A DNA stretch of 64,000 bases from Hordeum vulgare subsp. vulgare (lineage: Eukaryota; Streptophyta; Magnoliopsida; Poales; Poaceae): contig NC_058522.1 of NCBI RefSeq assembly GCF_904849725.1, positions 198,135,986 through 198,199,985 on the forward strand, written 5' to 3'. Position 1 is the stretch's first letter, and each line of letters opens with the position of its first letter. Both the position numbers and the translations under genes were made by a program. Below the pieces are notes generated by a model. That model was not told the DNA's origin and did no database searches. It worked only from the letters and a program-made list of their open reading frames with translations. Positions 11,441 to 24,305 of this stretch are shown piece by piece.

Positions 11441-12837
11441 ATGTCGACTGCAGGTATGATCAAGGTTACTACAGGATGTCCTACCTTCGAAGGAAAGAAC
11501 TTTCCCTACTCGAAGACCAAGACGCAGATGCATTTTGAAGCTATTGACAATGATCTCTGGTACATTGTGGAACATGGTATTCCATCCATCACTACTACTA
11601 TATCTGCCGCTGATGTGAAGAAATTCAAGCAACTTGATTCTCAACCGAAGAATATCATATGTGGCCATCTGAGCAAAGGTTAGTATGGCAGAGTGAGTGC
11701 TTTGGGCACATCTAAGCTTATCTAGGATAGGCTGTCCAAAGTAAATGAAGGAATCTCAACTCAGCGTGACTCTCGTGCTGATGTTCTTCGAAATCTCTAC
11801 AATCGCTTCAGGAGGCTTGACAATGACAGCTGCCAACATACCTTTGATCGCCTCACTGACATCTCAAATGAACTGCAAGCACTGACAGCTCGAGACATCA
11901 ATGACCATGAAGTTGTGAAGAAACTGCTAAGATCTCTTGATCCATCATTTGATACACTGGTTCTGATGATTCAACAAAGAGGAGACTCCAAGATGCTTGA
12001 TCCTGCTGATATACTTGAAAGACTCAATACTCATCAATTCCAACAGAAGAAAAGAGAGATATGTATGGACCAAGCTACTCATGACCTCGTGCACTGAAGG
12101 CCAAAGCAATTTCCTCGTATAAAGAAGAAGACTCAGATTGCAGCATTGGTGACCCTGAAGAACTTGGACACGAGCTTGCAATGCTCGTGAGGAAATTCTA
12201 GAAGTTTACAAGGCGTGGCCAGTTTGGTAAATCTTTAAGAAGAGATATGAGGAAATCAGAATCTTCATGTGAGGACTACAAGAAAAGAACCTGCCACAAA
12301 TGCAAGAAATCTGGTCACTATATTGCTGATTGTCCTCATTGGGTGAAGGAATCAAAGAAGAAGAAATACAAGGATGAAGGTTGTGATGACTCAAAGAAAA
12401 AGAAGAAATCTTCAAAATCCTCATCCTCAAAGTCCTCGTACAAGAAGACTTGTTTCAGAAAGGCTCGGGCACTCATTGGCATGGAAATGGATTCTGAGGA
12501 AGAATCTGAGGAATGTGATGAAGATGAAGGATCTGAAGAAGACTCAGAGTCTGGCGTGGCAAGTCTCGCATTGGCTACCACATTCGTCAATAAGTCAATC
12601 TTTAACCTTGAAGAAAATGACAACGCTATATACATTGATGACTATGCTGATTACTTCGCTCCACCTATTGCTTCATGGCAAAAGGTTCAAAGGTACCGAA
12701 TGTTACTTCCTCCTCTGACTCAAGTGACTGCGAACTTGATAATTATAAAAAACCCAGTTACAGTAAACTTGCCAACATTGCAACTAAACAACAATGTGTC
12801 ATTGAAAGCTTCAAAAACTGCTAGACGCAAGCGATGA
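11441..12837 (+). pseudogene. Copia gag pseudogene with CCHC zinc knuckle
   Basis: The reading starts at ATG 11441 (MSTAGMIKV) and gives a Copia-type gag. An F-x-G-x-N-F-x-x-W-like start region is followed, after stops at about 11,681 and 11,725, by the conserved stretch ending in LRSLDPSFDTLVLMIQ (about 11,930-11,975), typical of the UBN2 gag domain. A final open part at 12247-12837 has the knuckle CHKCKKSGHYIADC (Cys16, Cys19, His24, Cys29 of that part), followed by Lys/Ser-rich and acidic stretches. Gag would form the virus-like particle and bind element RNA in the cytoplasm. At least three stops and frame changes break it, so no full product is possible. It lies directly after the primer-binding site, as expected. 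Confidence 0.85.
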
Positions 12838-12841
12838 TCTA

Positions 12842-13702
12842 ATGAATTATGAAATGAATCGAACTCAAGTCCTCACTGAAGATGTGAAAAATCTTCAGTC
12901 AAGATTTGATAGTCTTCAAGATCGTTATGGCACACTCTTGGCTGATCATGAGAAACTTTCCTATGAATTTCTTCAAAGGAAACTTGATCTTGAGAAGTTG
13001 AAGATGTCTCATAACGATGTTCGAATGGAAAATGATTCATTGCTTGCTCAACAAATCAGTGCCACTGAGGTTGAATTTACTCCACCATGTCTCAAATGCA
13101 TTGAACGTCAAACTACTAATTCTTCACTAGAATCATCAAATGCTTCTATCGCTGCAAATTCTTCAATTGCTCCTGTGGTATCAAATTCTTCACTTGAGGA
13201 AACCACAAATGCTACTGACGAAAATGCAGGGCTGAAGGAATTGTTTGTGACAGGCATATACAAAAGTCTCAAAGGGCATAAAACCCTTTGCGATGTGCTC
13301 AAAAAGCAGATTTTGAAAGAAGGAATTGCCTTCGAGAGGATATTGAATGCTGATGGATCATACAAGGAACCTGAGAAGTATCCCAAAACCTCATGGGTTG
13401 CTTCTAAAGGGCCTCCCGTCGATCCATCTACTCTAACAGGCTTTGCATGTGAACTATCCTATTCCTCACATGAGTCATTTGACAACAACTATAAACTGTT
13501 CAAAAATCAATCTTGTGAAGTATTTGCTCGATATGTTGGAACTAACTGCAGGAATGGACCATCCCTGAGGAAAATCTGGGTCCCCGAAAGTTGCTTGGAA
13601 AGTCTTCAGGTTAATGTCCTCATGACACCACCTGTGAAGAACCTGAACCCCAGATCAAATTCTTCAGGTGGACCAAAGTCTTCAAGAGGATTAAAATCCT
13701 GA
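12842..13702 (+). pseudogene. Gag-pol linker segment, coiled-coil-like open stretch
   Basis: This 286-codon open stretch lies between the gag zinc knuckle and the protease. The first third is heptad-rich (Leu/Ile with Lys/Glu), probably a coiled coil. The middle is Ser/Asn/Thr-rich with repeated NSSLE and NSSIA words, and the end is basic and Ser-rich. Sireviruses have a gag-pol that is longer than in other Copia elements, and this fits that extra part. It is the longest open frame left in the element. No enzyme motif is visible. Its ATG is not a likely true start; it should be read as part of the polyprotein after a frameshift near 12,838. Confidence 0.65.
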
Positions 13703-14162
13703 AATGGTAAACACTATAATAGTACTCGTGCTAATGAGTCTGAAATTAAAAGGAATATGAATATGAGCATTATTCCTCAAATGATTATGTTCATAAATCC
13801 ACAAAGCACTTCTTTGCCTATTCATTTGAGTACTCTAACGCCCCTACTGTGAAACAAAGTGCATTAGTTTCAATGCCCCCTTTCTCATATGGTGCTCGTA
13901 GGATGATGAACTCATTGCCACTCCTTCATATGTGGGTGGTGAAGAAATTGAACTAATGACTTCTGCACATTAGGTCTCTAAATGAAAATCATCATTTGAA
14001 GAATTTTTTGGAGACCTTAGGAAAATTCTTGATTGGACGCAACCTAAAATTGATGAAATGGTAACATTTCACTCGTCGTCAAATTTACTATTTATGATGA
14101 ACTTCCTATCTGATGAAATTTAAATCATATTCCTCAAGTGTGAAGCATATGAGATGGTAAGC

Positions 14163-16620
14163 TGTACTAATTCATCTGCAGGATGACAAACCCAAGAATA
14201 CTGAATGGGTTCTTGACAGTGGTTGCACAAACCACATGACTGATGATAAAAGCTTGCTGATGAATATGCCACTGACTCCATCACCACTGAAGCAAATCAC
14301 TTATGTTGACAAAGGTAAAAGCAAGGTATTGGGACTTGGCAAAGTGGCTATTTCCAAGGACAGGCACATGGACAAAGCCATGCTTGTCGAATCCCTTGTG
14401 TTTAACCTCATGTCAGTCTCAATGCTTTGTGATCTTGATATGGTTGTTATCTTTGGAAAATGCAGATGTGTAGTCATCATGGAATCTGACACATCCAAAG
14501 TCTTCGAAGGCTTTAGGAGAGGAGATTTGTACATAGTTTATCTTTCCACAGGTCCTCAACCAGACACATGCTTACTAGCAAAAAATTAAGAACGCTTGCT
14601 ATAGCATCGAAGACTTGGTCATGCAGGCATGAGGAATTTGCAGACGCTAGAAAAGAAGAAGCATGTCATTGGCATCGAATTAGTCAAATTTCTCAAGGAC
14701 CACCTCTACAGTGCTTGTGAGTCTGAAAAAATGAGCAGATCCATACACCCCTCGAAGACTATCATGACTACTACTAGTCCATTTGAATTGCTTCACATGG
14801 ATCTATTTGGACCTAATCATTATGCTACTCTAACCAATGCAACATCTTTATATGGCTTTGTCATCGTTGATGACTATTCTCGATATACTTGGGTACATAT
14901 ATTTTTGTATAAAACTGAAGTGTAGGAATTCCTCAAACGTTTTTCCTCAAGGGCCTCGACAAACATTGGCGCAAGATCAAACACATCAGGAGTGACAATG
15001 GGACAGAATTCAAAAACATTGGTCTTGATGATTATCTTGATGAACTTGCTATTACTCACGAATTATCTGCTCCTTATACTCCTCAATAGAATGGGGTCGT
15101 TGAACGCAAGAAAATGACTCTGGTTGAAATAGCATGGATTATGGTCGAAGAATATTAGACTCCTCATCATTTCTGGCCTGAAGCAATCAACATTGCTTGT
15201 CACATCATCAACAGGATCCTCGCAAGCATAATATCATCAGATCCAAGTGGATTTTCCGAAACAAGTAAGATGAGGATGGTCAAGTGGTGAGGAATAAGGC
15301 ACAACTTGTAGCCCAAGGCTACACATAGGTTGAAGGAATTAATTTCGATGAAACTTTTGCACGTATTGCTAGACTTTAAACTATTCGAATACTAATTCCT
15401 TATGCTAATCATCATAACATTACTCTATATCAAATGGGTGTCAAAAGTGCATTCCTCAATGGTAAGCTTGAGGAAGAAGTATATGTTGCTCAGCCCCCAG
15501 GTTTTGAGGATCCAAAGCATCCTAACAAAATCTTCAGACTCAAAAAGGCACTCTATGCCTCAAGCAAGCCCCTCGGGCGTGGTATGACACACTGAAGGAA
15601 TTCCTCATGAAGAAAAGCTTCAAACCTAGTTCACTCGATCCAACTCTTTTCACAAAATCTTATGACAATGAACTATTTGTGTGCCAAATATATGTCGACG
15701 ACATTATATTTGGTTGTACTGACAAACATTACAGTGATGATTTTTCTTACATGATGAGTGAAGAATATCAAATCTCTATGATGGGTGAGTTGAAATTCTT
15801 CTTAGGCCTTAAAATTCGTCAACAACGCAATGTCATCTTCATATCTTAGGAGAAATACCTCAAGGATGTTCTGAGGAAATTCTACATGCATGAATGCAAA
15901 GGCGTCAAGACTCCTATGCCTACCAATGGCCACCTCTGCACTGACGAAAAAGGTAAAGATTTCGATCAGCTGGTATATCGCTCGATGATTGTCTCTTTAT
16001 TGTATCTATGTGCATATAGGCCAGATATAATGCTTAGTGTTTTCATGTGTGCTCGTTTTCAAGAAAAACCGAAGGAATCACACCATAAGGCTGTGAAGCA
16101 TATTCTTCGATACTTAGCTCACACACCAACACTAGGATTATAGTACCCCAAGGGCTCAAATCTTCACCTCGTTGAATATTCCAATTCTGATTATGCTGAT
16201 GACCATGTGGATCACAAGTCAACATCAGGCATATGCCATTTCCTCGGAAGATGATTAGTCTATTCGTCCTCAAAGAAGCATAACTTTGTTTCTCTCTCCA
16301 CTACCGAAGTTGATTACATTGTTGCTGGATCCTGCTGTGCTCAACTGCTATGGATGAAGCAAACCCTCAAAGACTACGACATCAACATGAAGAATGTGCC
16401 CCTCTACTGCGACAATGAGAGTGCAATCATGATCGCCTACAACCGAGTACAACACTGGAAGACTAAGCACATCCAGATTCGTCATATTTTTTTGGGACCA
16501 TGTCCTCAAGGGCAATGTCATCATCGATCATGTGAAGATTGATGATCAGCCAGCAGATATTTTCACTAAGCCCTTGGATGCGAGAAGGTTTTGCAAGTTG
16601 CGGTGTGAGCTAAATATCCT
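14163..16620 (+). pseudogene. Copia pol pseudogene: protease, integrase, RT, RNase H
   Basis: The domains come in Copia order, with integrase before RT. Protease is at about 14,195-14,590, with the active-site stretch WVLDSGCTNHMT. The integrase zinc region near 14,605 has HRRLGH but its first CxxC Cys is lost. The integrase core starts near 14,790 (HMDLFGP, then VIVDDYSRYTWVH) and continues past a stop to DNGTEF and the YTPQ-NGVVER segment near 15,100. RT spans about 15,250-16,000, with [13 protein letters not shown] and, at 15691-15702, the catalytic YVDD. RNase H is at about 16,140-16,540 (YSNSDYADD, STSGICHFLG, LYCDNESAI, KTKHIQIRH) and ends with DIFTKPLD near 16,570. Together these would copy and insert the element. 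At least ten stops or frameshifts make it non-functional. Confidence 0.9.
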
Positions 16621-18108
16621 ATAGTCTTCAAATGTTTGGTGAAAACATGCATACATCCCAATACTTATACAAAATTGATGACTTAGACGTGCAACACATG
16701 AAGCACGGATTTTCTTCAATCAATGAATAATATCACTCTTAGTGTGAGGAAATTACTGAAGAATTTGGTTCTCACGGCCCTACGACAATTGTACGCGGCG
16801 CTTGAAATCATCATTCTTATATGGTGGGTCACGCCACCACCCAACTTTGAAATTCTTCAAGTTGTTTTTCTTCAATGTTGAAATTCATCAATCTCACACT
16901 TTGTTTCATAATCCTCAAGTTTTTCAAAATCTTCTAAACGTTTGATGATTTTCATTTGCATATATATATATACATACATATATATATATGTAGAGTGATA
17001 TTTCAAAGTTCTCAACAGCATTCACTTATAGCTCAGTCTTCAATTTGATATTTCATGTAAGTGAATGTGATCGGACCCGACTCCCCTCTATGCTAAGCTC
17101 AACCCAGTCTATTCATTTCTTCATATGCGTTCTAGTTGACACTTGTTCAAAATCCTCACTGTGACCTTGTCAGCTCAGGACTTTGAAACAAAATCCACAA
17201 AAATTCAAAACTCATTTTTATAATGTCACACAGTAACTGGACCGACTTCTCATGATCGGATAACCACGAACTCCACCCCTTCAGTTGTGGAATCCATGTG
17301 TCATGCGGAGACGAATGGGCAAGGGAAGTTTGGTCCGAAAGTTTTGGCCGAACAGTTTTTCGCCTGAGCTACAAATAGGCCCTTACCCCCTCAGTCAAAA
17401 CTCTTCGTTCTCTCGTCTTCTCCGCTCGAGCTCAACCCTAGCGCCACCGCTAGCAATCTCATCGCAGGTGAGGAAAAGCTTCACTGCCTTGCCCTCGCCG
17501 TCGCTGAACTCAGGTCGACTGCGGAAAATCATCTTCCGCCGTCACCATAGCTGATTTCAGTTACCAAGGTAGGGTGCTGAAGATCTGAACCGCGGAACTT
17601 CCCTCTTTTACTGCACCAGTTCTTCGTGTTCTTCACACAGGGTAAATAAAATCATATTTTACTGCCTATATTGATCTTTTAATTCAATTTAGACTCGCGA
17701 AATCTGTTTTTCCTCAGAGTGTGTGACAGCCATGCACACTCATTCCTCAAAGACTTGATGAATTTCACATTAGCCACTAAAATTCTTCATGAGATTCCTC
17801 GGTTGTGTATATTCTCGAATCTACACAACTCTAGAACCCAGGATCAGAATGCTTTGTCAAATTTCTCAACCCACTGGTCAAATTCCTCAACTTCAATATT
17901 TTTTCAATTTCTACAAATTTGAGAACGCATATGACCTCTCCAAATTCTTCGCACCTATACTCTATTCATAGGTACAAAAATATCAACTGATGAATCTCTA
18001 GTTTCTCATCAACTTAACTCATTTGCAGCATTCCTCGAAGAAACTTTACCTGTGTCATCAAAATCATGAAGAGTTTAGATTCCTCAGCATAAGCCTCGGT
18101 TGAAGAAA
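16621..18108 (+). other. Sirevirus spacer between pol and env-position ORF, promoter-like
   Basis: This AT-rich spacer has an (AT)n/(ATAC) microsatellite at about 16,957-16,990. A gene-like 5' end follows: TACAAATAGG near 17,369, then a CT-rich leader with CTCGTCTTCTCCGCTCGAG and a GCAGGTGAGG splice-donor-like site at about 17,463-17,472. Several CAG acceptor-like sites (about 17,636 and 17,715) precede the next ATG at 18109. It contains no long ORF. It looks like a promoter and leader for the downstream ORF, but this is inference from composition and spacing. Confidence 0.45.
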
Positions 18109-21100
18109 ATGGAGGATGACCGGAAGCAGAAGGGAGGGAAGAATCTTGAATAGAACACAACAATTGAAATACCTCAAGACATATATGCTGACTATTGCAC
18201 TCCGGATCCGGAAATTCATGGTAAAGAAACCATGGACAAGCGCAAGATAAGGCTTCAGAAAATTGAGCGCAGGTGGGCTAGGGAGTGGAAGGAGTACAAA
18301 TATGTGACTCCAAAATTTGTGAAGAAATTCTCCCTCAAGCCACCTTGCAAAAGGCCTCTACAGGGTGATCAAGAAGTCGCTCATCCCTCAAGCGTAGAAA
18401 CTATTGAGGATTACCCAGATGAAAGAGACAAATATTTTTCTCAGTTATAGAAGAAGGAAGAAGCAGCTGTGAAGAAATTCAATGAGGACTCTGCTGCTAC
18501 AGCCACTGATGCCACTTCTTCAACTGCTGAGGCCTCTGCTACAACAATTCCTCAAAAGAAGACCTTGCTGAAGAAACCCAAAGCCTCAACAATAGTGCCA
18601 AAAGAGCAATTGCCTCAGAAGGCTGCAACGGCAACATAATCTTCAACAGCACCACAGTCTTCACCCCCACAACAGAAGCAGCTCATTAAGCATAAACCTG
18701 CTCAATCAAGTTCCTCGGTGCCATCTTCCACTAGCTCTGCTGCAAAGTATTCACCCACTTTATTGAAGAATAAATGAGTGCTGGTAGAGGCATCTGGCCA
18801 AGTCCTATGAAAGTCATCAACGTTTCTTCTGCATCAGAAAGAAGTGAAGAATTTGATGAAGAAACACTTGAAGCAATCATCAAAAACAAACAGGAACGAG
18901 TTGCACAAGCCTCCAACAGCTCCATTCCTATAGCCATGGACCCTGAAGGTTTTGCTTGATTTCATCGAGCTCTGGTATGAAGATCCAAACACCCCAGTTG
19001 ATGACATAAAGCTTCCTCCTGGTCTAAGCCATATGGTGGAAACTTTTATCAATGAAGCAAAGTGGAAAGAGTAGCAAGCCAAGCAAGCAAGGACTGACAA
19101 AGTTAAAAAGGTGAAATTCCTCAAGAAGAATCTTCTCAACCTGACGCCTGAAGCACTTGTATCAACTCAGGCTGAACTCAAAACCCTCACAAACAAGTAT
19201 AGAAGTCTTCACTCTGATCGTCAAGGTGTCAAGCTAAAATTCGTCAAGGCTGCAAAAGTTGTTGTTGATGAATAAAACAAGAGGACTGCTCCTCCAAAGT
19301 AGCAAACACCATCTCAGTCTAGCTACACTGTTCAGTTGCCTCAGGAAGATGAAACTGATGAACCTGTTGCTGAGGAATTTCCCCAAAATATTCTAGCTGA
19401 AGAAACTGCTGCAGCTGAAGAAACTGCCAGGCCTGACACTGCACCAGTGTGTGATGGAACTTTTCCTTCACCACAACCCTCAAGGTGAAGAACGTGACCC
19501 CGTCTGCATCATACGTGAAGAAGACTAAAGCGGCTGAGAAAGAAGCGAAAAATAGAAAAGCTTCAATGGCCTGAGAAACCTCAGAGGCCAAACGTGAGAA
19601 GATTACCCAGTCAGAGTCTTCATCAACCCCGATGGATGCTACTCCTCTGAATGTAGCACCATCATACATGATCGTTCGCTTAGGAGTTGACTATGTCATT
19701 CCTGAAGAAGATGAAGAAATGGATGATGCTGAAGATGATGAAATATTGGATGAGGAAATACAGATAGATGATATTCCTCAGTCCACCACTCCTCCAAAGA
19801 CCACTGAAGAATAAGTGGGTGATGATGACACTGGGTGCAGCACTCGAGTGATTCATGATGAAATATGGGAAGAAACACATCCTCGCTCACTAAGGTCAAC
19901 TCAAAATCCTCTGACTCCTGGTGCAACTAAAATCCTCACAGCTTTTGATGGGAGAAGCATTCGTGAGGAATCTGCTCAAGAATCAGGTGCATCGGTTGAA
20001 GACAATGCAGCAACGAGTACTGGAACGGCCTCCTCCAACAAGAAAATTCCTCAAGCTGAGGAAAAACCTCAAACTAAGGAAAATGCTCCAACTGAAGAAA
20101 ATGCTACTGCGCCCAACACTAAAACCGCTATTGTTGTGGTGAACACAGAAACAACAATGGTAGTAGCTACTCCTCAAGAACAACAGCACAATCTTGAACC
20201 GCAGCAAAATCAGCCTTTCTCCAAAAGGCCAAAGTTTCAGAAAGAGGCATTCTATGAAGAACGCATGTACTTCACTGGCGAAAATCCATATGACAAGCTT
20301 CGCATTAGACACAGGAAGTGTTGGACAAGAAATCAGCTTAACTATTATGCTTCTTTGCTCTGTGGGAGAACAAGATATTTCAGCACACCCATATTCCTCA
20401 CTGTGATATGGAGGAAATACCTTGCTTTCCTCTAGTCCTCAACGTTCTTCATGAAGTTGGACTACTGCCTTTCTGTACTGACATCGGAGATTGGAACACT
20501 GACATCATTCTTCAATTCTCTGCCACACTGCACATCTCTGGCGACCCAAAGGGTGTCAACACTTAGGTTTTGGATTGGATGACTCAGCACACGCACTACA
20601 AAGCGTGTGCCACTGAATTTCTTCGAGCTCTTCCAATTTCAATTCCCTTAGAGGATGCAGTTCTGATGTATGATGAACGTAAACTACCCAACAGGCTGAT
20701 GGAAGTCCTCATGAAGCCTTTGGCCAAGGACCAACTCGATTTCTGGTTCAAGACTTGAAGTATGAACCAAGAACAGTGTAGAGAATCCTATCGTATGCCC
20801 TTGCTCCTGTCAAAGGGCATGATGATGAAGAATATGTCGTAGGCATCATGAAGAATATCTTGTTCAATTTCATCCATGGCATACCTATGAATCTTCATGA
20901 TTTCTTCTTGAGGAGTTTGGGTGACAATGCCCTGTCGCCATTTGAATTGAAGATTTATGCGCCTTGGATTATGAGATTCATCAGAAACAGGTCAGGCATC
21001 AACTAACTAGCTGATTTTCAGAATCACCTCGGATATTGCCGCCTATCAAAGTCATCAAGAAATAATTTGAACCTGTTGAAGGTAAAGGCAAGTCTGTAAT

Positions 21101-21612
21101 TAATGAAGGAAATCGGCCCCTTGATGGCCAGTTTCGCAAGGCAGATTCTTATTCTTCATATGATGACACTGCTACCCAAGAGCCTCCAAGCCCAATTTCC
21201 CCCAGAGTGATGAATAACAGAGAGCTACTTCTCAGTCTTCATCAAAAGGTCGATCGCAATCACAAGTGGGTGAAACACGAGTTTGGTGCCATTGTGAAAA
21301 CCTTCAACGAGACCCAGAATGCAGTGAAGAAAAATCACTATTATCTTCATGAGGTGTTTGATCGCACTTGGGCACCTTGGCTCATCTGAAGACTCAAGAG
21401 GAACTTGAGGAATTGGAATTTACTCAATACTTTGACTGGTCCTAGCCTCCACGAAGAAATTCAAGCCAATTCCAGTTCCAAACTTGGAGGACAGTTTATT
21501 TTCTTTATTTTGTGCTGCTGAATCAGATGAAGAACCAGAAGACACTGTGGCTGGTCCAAGGAAGAAGCCTGTCTCCAATAATTCTCATGCCTCTACAACA
21601 TCCAGGAAGTGA
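18109..21612 (+). pseudogene. Env-position ORF of the Sirevirus element (broken)
   Basis: A long degenerate reading begins at ATG 18109 (MEDDRKQKGGKNLE) and ends at TGA 21610-21612, just before the polypurine tracts. It is hydrophilic and rich in Lys, Glu, Ala, Ser, Thr and Pro. It has a KKTLLKKPK-type basic stretch, an acidic EEDEEMDDAEDDE run near 19,700, and a Gln/Pro/Thr-rich middle. Sireviruses often carry an extra ORF here, sometimes called env-like. I see no clear signal peptide or transmembrane segment in what remains, so the name refers to position only. Stops and frameshifts occur every few hundred bases. Function is unknown. It might also be a captured host sequence. Confidence 0.6.
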
Positions 21613-21666
21613 ATTTCTTCAAAGGGCGTTAGTCCTCAGTTTTGTCCCTTTTCGTCACTAGATGAC

Positions 21667-22146
21667 AAAGGGGGAGAAATCTGAGTGTTTATCTTCTAGC
21701 GGGATCTATTTTGGGTCTTATAAACATTATTCAGTTTCAAACTCTTGGTTCTTCTCAAGTGTTTTTTATGTAATGAGTTATAACATAAGCCCGATGGTGC
21801 TCTGACTCTTTTAAACGTTTTTCTTCGCATGCTTATTCCTCAAAGTGTACTAATGCAGGCATGCTGAAATTCGCGAGACACCATTTTTCATCATGCATTT
21901 TCAAATTCCTCATATTATATGTAAAATGTATGCATGATTTACAAGATACAGGGGGAGATCTCCATGATATAAATCATCAATGTGCATCTATTGTACAAAG
22001 CAAATTCCGCAAAATATGCACCTCTTCAAGGGGAGTCTCTCGGTATCTTGATTTAAAATTCCTCAAACTTGGTATTTACATTTCATACTTTCAATCCCCG
22101 TTGAAAACTTAACCTAATTGTCATCAACCACCAAAAAGGGGGAGAT
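21667..22146 (+). promoter_or_regulatory. Multiple polypurine tracts before the 3' LTR
   Basis: Three tracts share GGGGGAGA: AAAGGGGGAGAAA at 21667-21679, ACAGGGGGAGAT near 21948-21959, and AAAAAGGGGGAGAT at 22133-22146, the last touching the LTR. Repeated tracts are a described hallmark of Sireviruses. Only the last is in the normal priming position for plus-strand DNA. Confidence 0.75.
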
Positions 22147-23512
22147 TGTAAGTGCATATAGTGCCCTTAGTGATTTTGGTGGTTTGCAGACTTCTGGGTT
22201 AAGAGACTAATGTGTTTTAAAGTGTACAATTGCTCTATAAGTCGCTGAGGAGTTTGAGTTATATGATGAATATCGACCCCTAAAAATGTATGTCTTCGGG
22301 TGAAGACTTTGGTCTTACATTGAAGAATTTGATCGCGAAGAAATTGCGATGAAATTGATATTCCTCATGAAGATATTGAAGATGAGGAATTCGGTGGTTT
22401 GTGAAGAAAAATTGTCTGAAGACTTTGAAGCGTGAAGATTTACTCTTTTTATTTCATTTTCTTTACTCTTGAGTCATAGGAACACCATACTCTTAAAGGG
22501 GGTCGAAGTAATACTACGGAATGAATTACCTCATGATGCTCAACCCAAGCCTAAACCTACCAAAGCCTCAAAGTGAGGAATATGAGAGACATGAGGACTT
22601 TCACAGTTGAAAGTTCCGACCGTTGCCGGGACACGCACCACCTCACTGATCTAATCCATCGAACGGTCACAATAATTAAGGGCATTTATGTCAAATCATG
22701 TCGGGATGCTCCCATGCTATACATAGCCGCCCCCACAACCACTAGCTGGTTGGCTGCTCCGAGAGAAACTGATACTTGTCATTTAAAGCAACCCAAATTC
22801 CTTAGAGTCTTTGAGAGAAAATCATCAAGTGAGGAAATGCCACAAACACCAAACCCCAAACCAAAAACCAAGTTATTGAGCATGACAGAAGAATTTGTTC
22901 ATGTGTGGAACTGATGCCTTTTAACTTTGAGGACTGTGCATCCTCCAGACGCTTAGGCATCAAGGTCTAGAGCATCCTGCAGCCAATTGTGGATCGCTGG
23001 GTGACCGAGTTTGTGAGGGTTTGGAAGTCTACCCTGAAGCCTTATCAAGAGTGTTGGGCGAGGACTGTGTGTTCTTAGCTCAAGGAGAGTACGGTAGGGA
23101 CTGTTTGTCCCGGGACTGTGTGTCCTTTGGTTTCAATACCAAGCCGCCCTAAACCAGACGTACAACTGTTAAAGCAGTTGCAACTAGGACATCAACAACT
23201 GTCTTCATCGTGATACAGGTTCTATTTCTTCAACTCTTTAATTTCCTCAAAGTTGTATGCTGAAGACTTTCATATGTGTTGTTTGAAGAATTTGTATGAA
23301 GACTTTCTCTGAATTTCCTCAACCACAAATTCTTCACTCGAGGTAATCTTCACCAAGTAATTTGTTGTAGTAGTATTTGCACTTCTGATCATGTGCTATT
23401 TCCGTTGCACTTAATTCATCATTGAGGAATTTCCTCACAAGGAATTTCCTCAGCGTTGAAATTCTAAAAATCTCCTATTGACCCCCCTTCTAGTCCATAT
23501 AACGCACTTTCA
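22147..23512 (+). mobile_element. 3' LTR of the Sirevirus-type Copia element
   Basis: The LTR starts TGTAAGTGCATATAGTGCCC right after a polypurine tract and ends CGCACTTTCA, 1,366 bp. The TGTAAGTGCAT start is typical of Sirevirus LTRs such as the Triticeae family Maximus. The right half matches the truncated 5' LTR. GGCGC follows it as the possible target duplication, but the left partner is lost. Confidence 0.85.
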
Positions 23513-23524
23513 GGCGCGACCTTG

Positions 23525-23700
23525 TAAAAAGCGCTACTACTAAGGAGAATTGTTGTAGCGCTTGGCGGGAATCGGCGCTACGACTAAGCGTAATAGTAGA
23601 AGCCCCCTTAGAAGTAGCGCTGCCCTAGCAAAGCACTACTACTAAGAGTAATAGCAGTAGAGCCCTTTGGAAAGCAGCACTACTACTATGCGTGGCTGGT
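23525..23700. repeat. 5' subterminal array of the first CACTA element
   Basis: Direct and inverted copies of AGCGCTACTACTAAG and close variants (TAGTAGCGCT, AGCACTACTACTA) are packed into ~175 bp. In CACTA elements such arrays are TNPA binding sites. They are followed by a CT-rich leader of about 300 bases. Confidence 0.7.
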
Positions 23701-24305
23701 GGCAGAATTTAAACCCACACACCTCCTCTCTCCCCCTTCCTCCCCCCTTGCCCTCTCCCCTCCTTTATCCTCTCCTCTCTCTTATTTAGTTCTCCCTCAT
23801 TGTTGCCCTTCATCTTTCTTCCTTCTGCCTCTCTTCTCTCCGAATTAATGCCCACTCCAGCCTAATTCTACTCCATAAATGACCTCTTCTAACTCTATGT
23901 TCCACATTTATTTGGCTCTCCCTCCTTCCATACATATAGATCTAGCTAGCTAGGTTATCTCTCTCCCTCTCCACTAGTTAGCTAGAGTCATCTCTCCTCA
24001 CAACAACCAGATCTAGCTATTTATTTGGTCGTGCACAATCTCTCTCGGGATATATATAGGTGAGTAAAAAGTTGTGCATTTCGATAATGGCAATATGTGT
24101 GTTTGGGATATGAAGTGATTTGTGTGAGTGACATGCCCCGTCAGTTGCTTATGTTTTGCTGAAATGTCGATTTATTTCCGTTTCGGTGAATTTTGAGCGA
24201 GCTCGATATGTCCTATTTCTAGGCAAGGTCCTACCAAATTTTTATATGACTTTGATGCATGCATGCATTTTGTTTATAACCCTTTTGCTTGTTATACCAT
24301 GAAGT

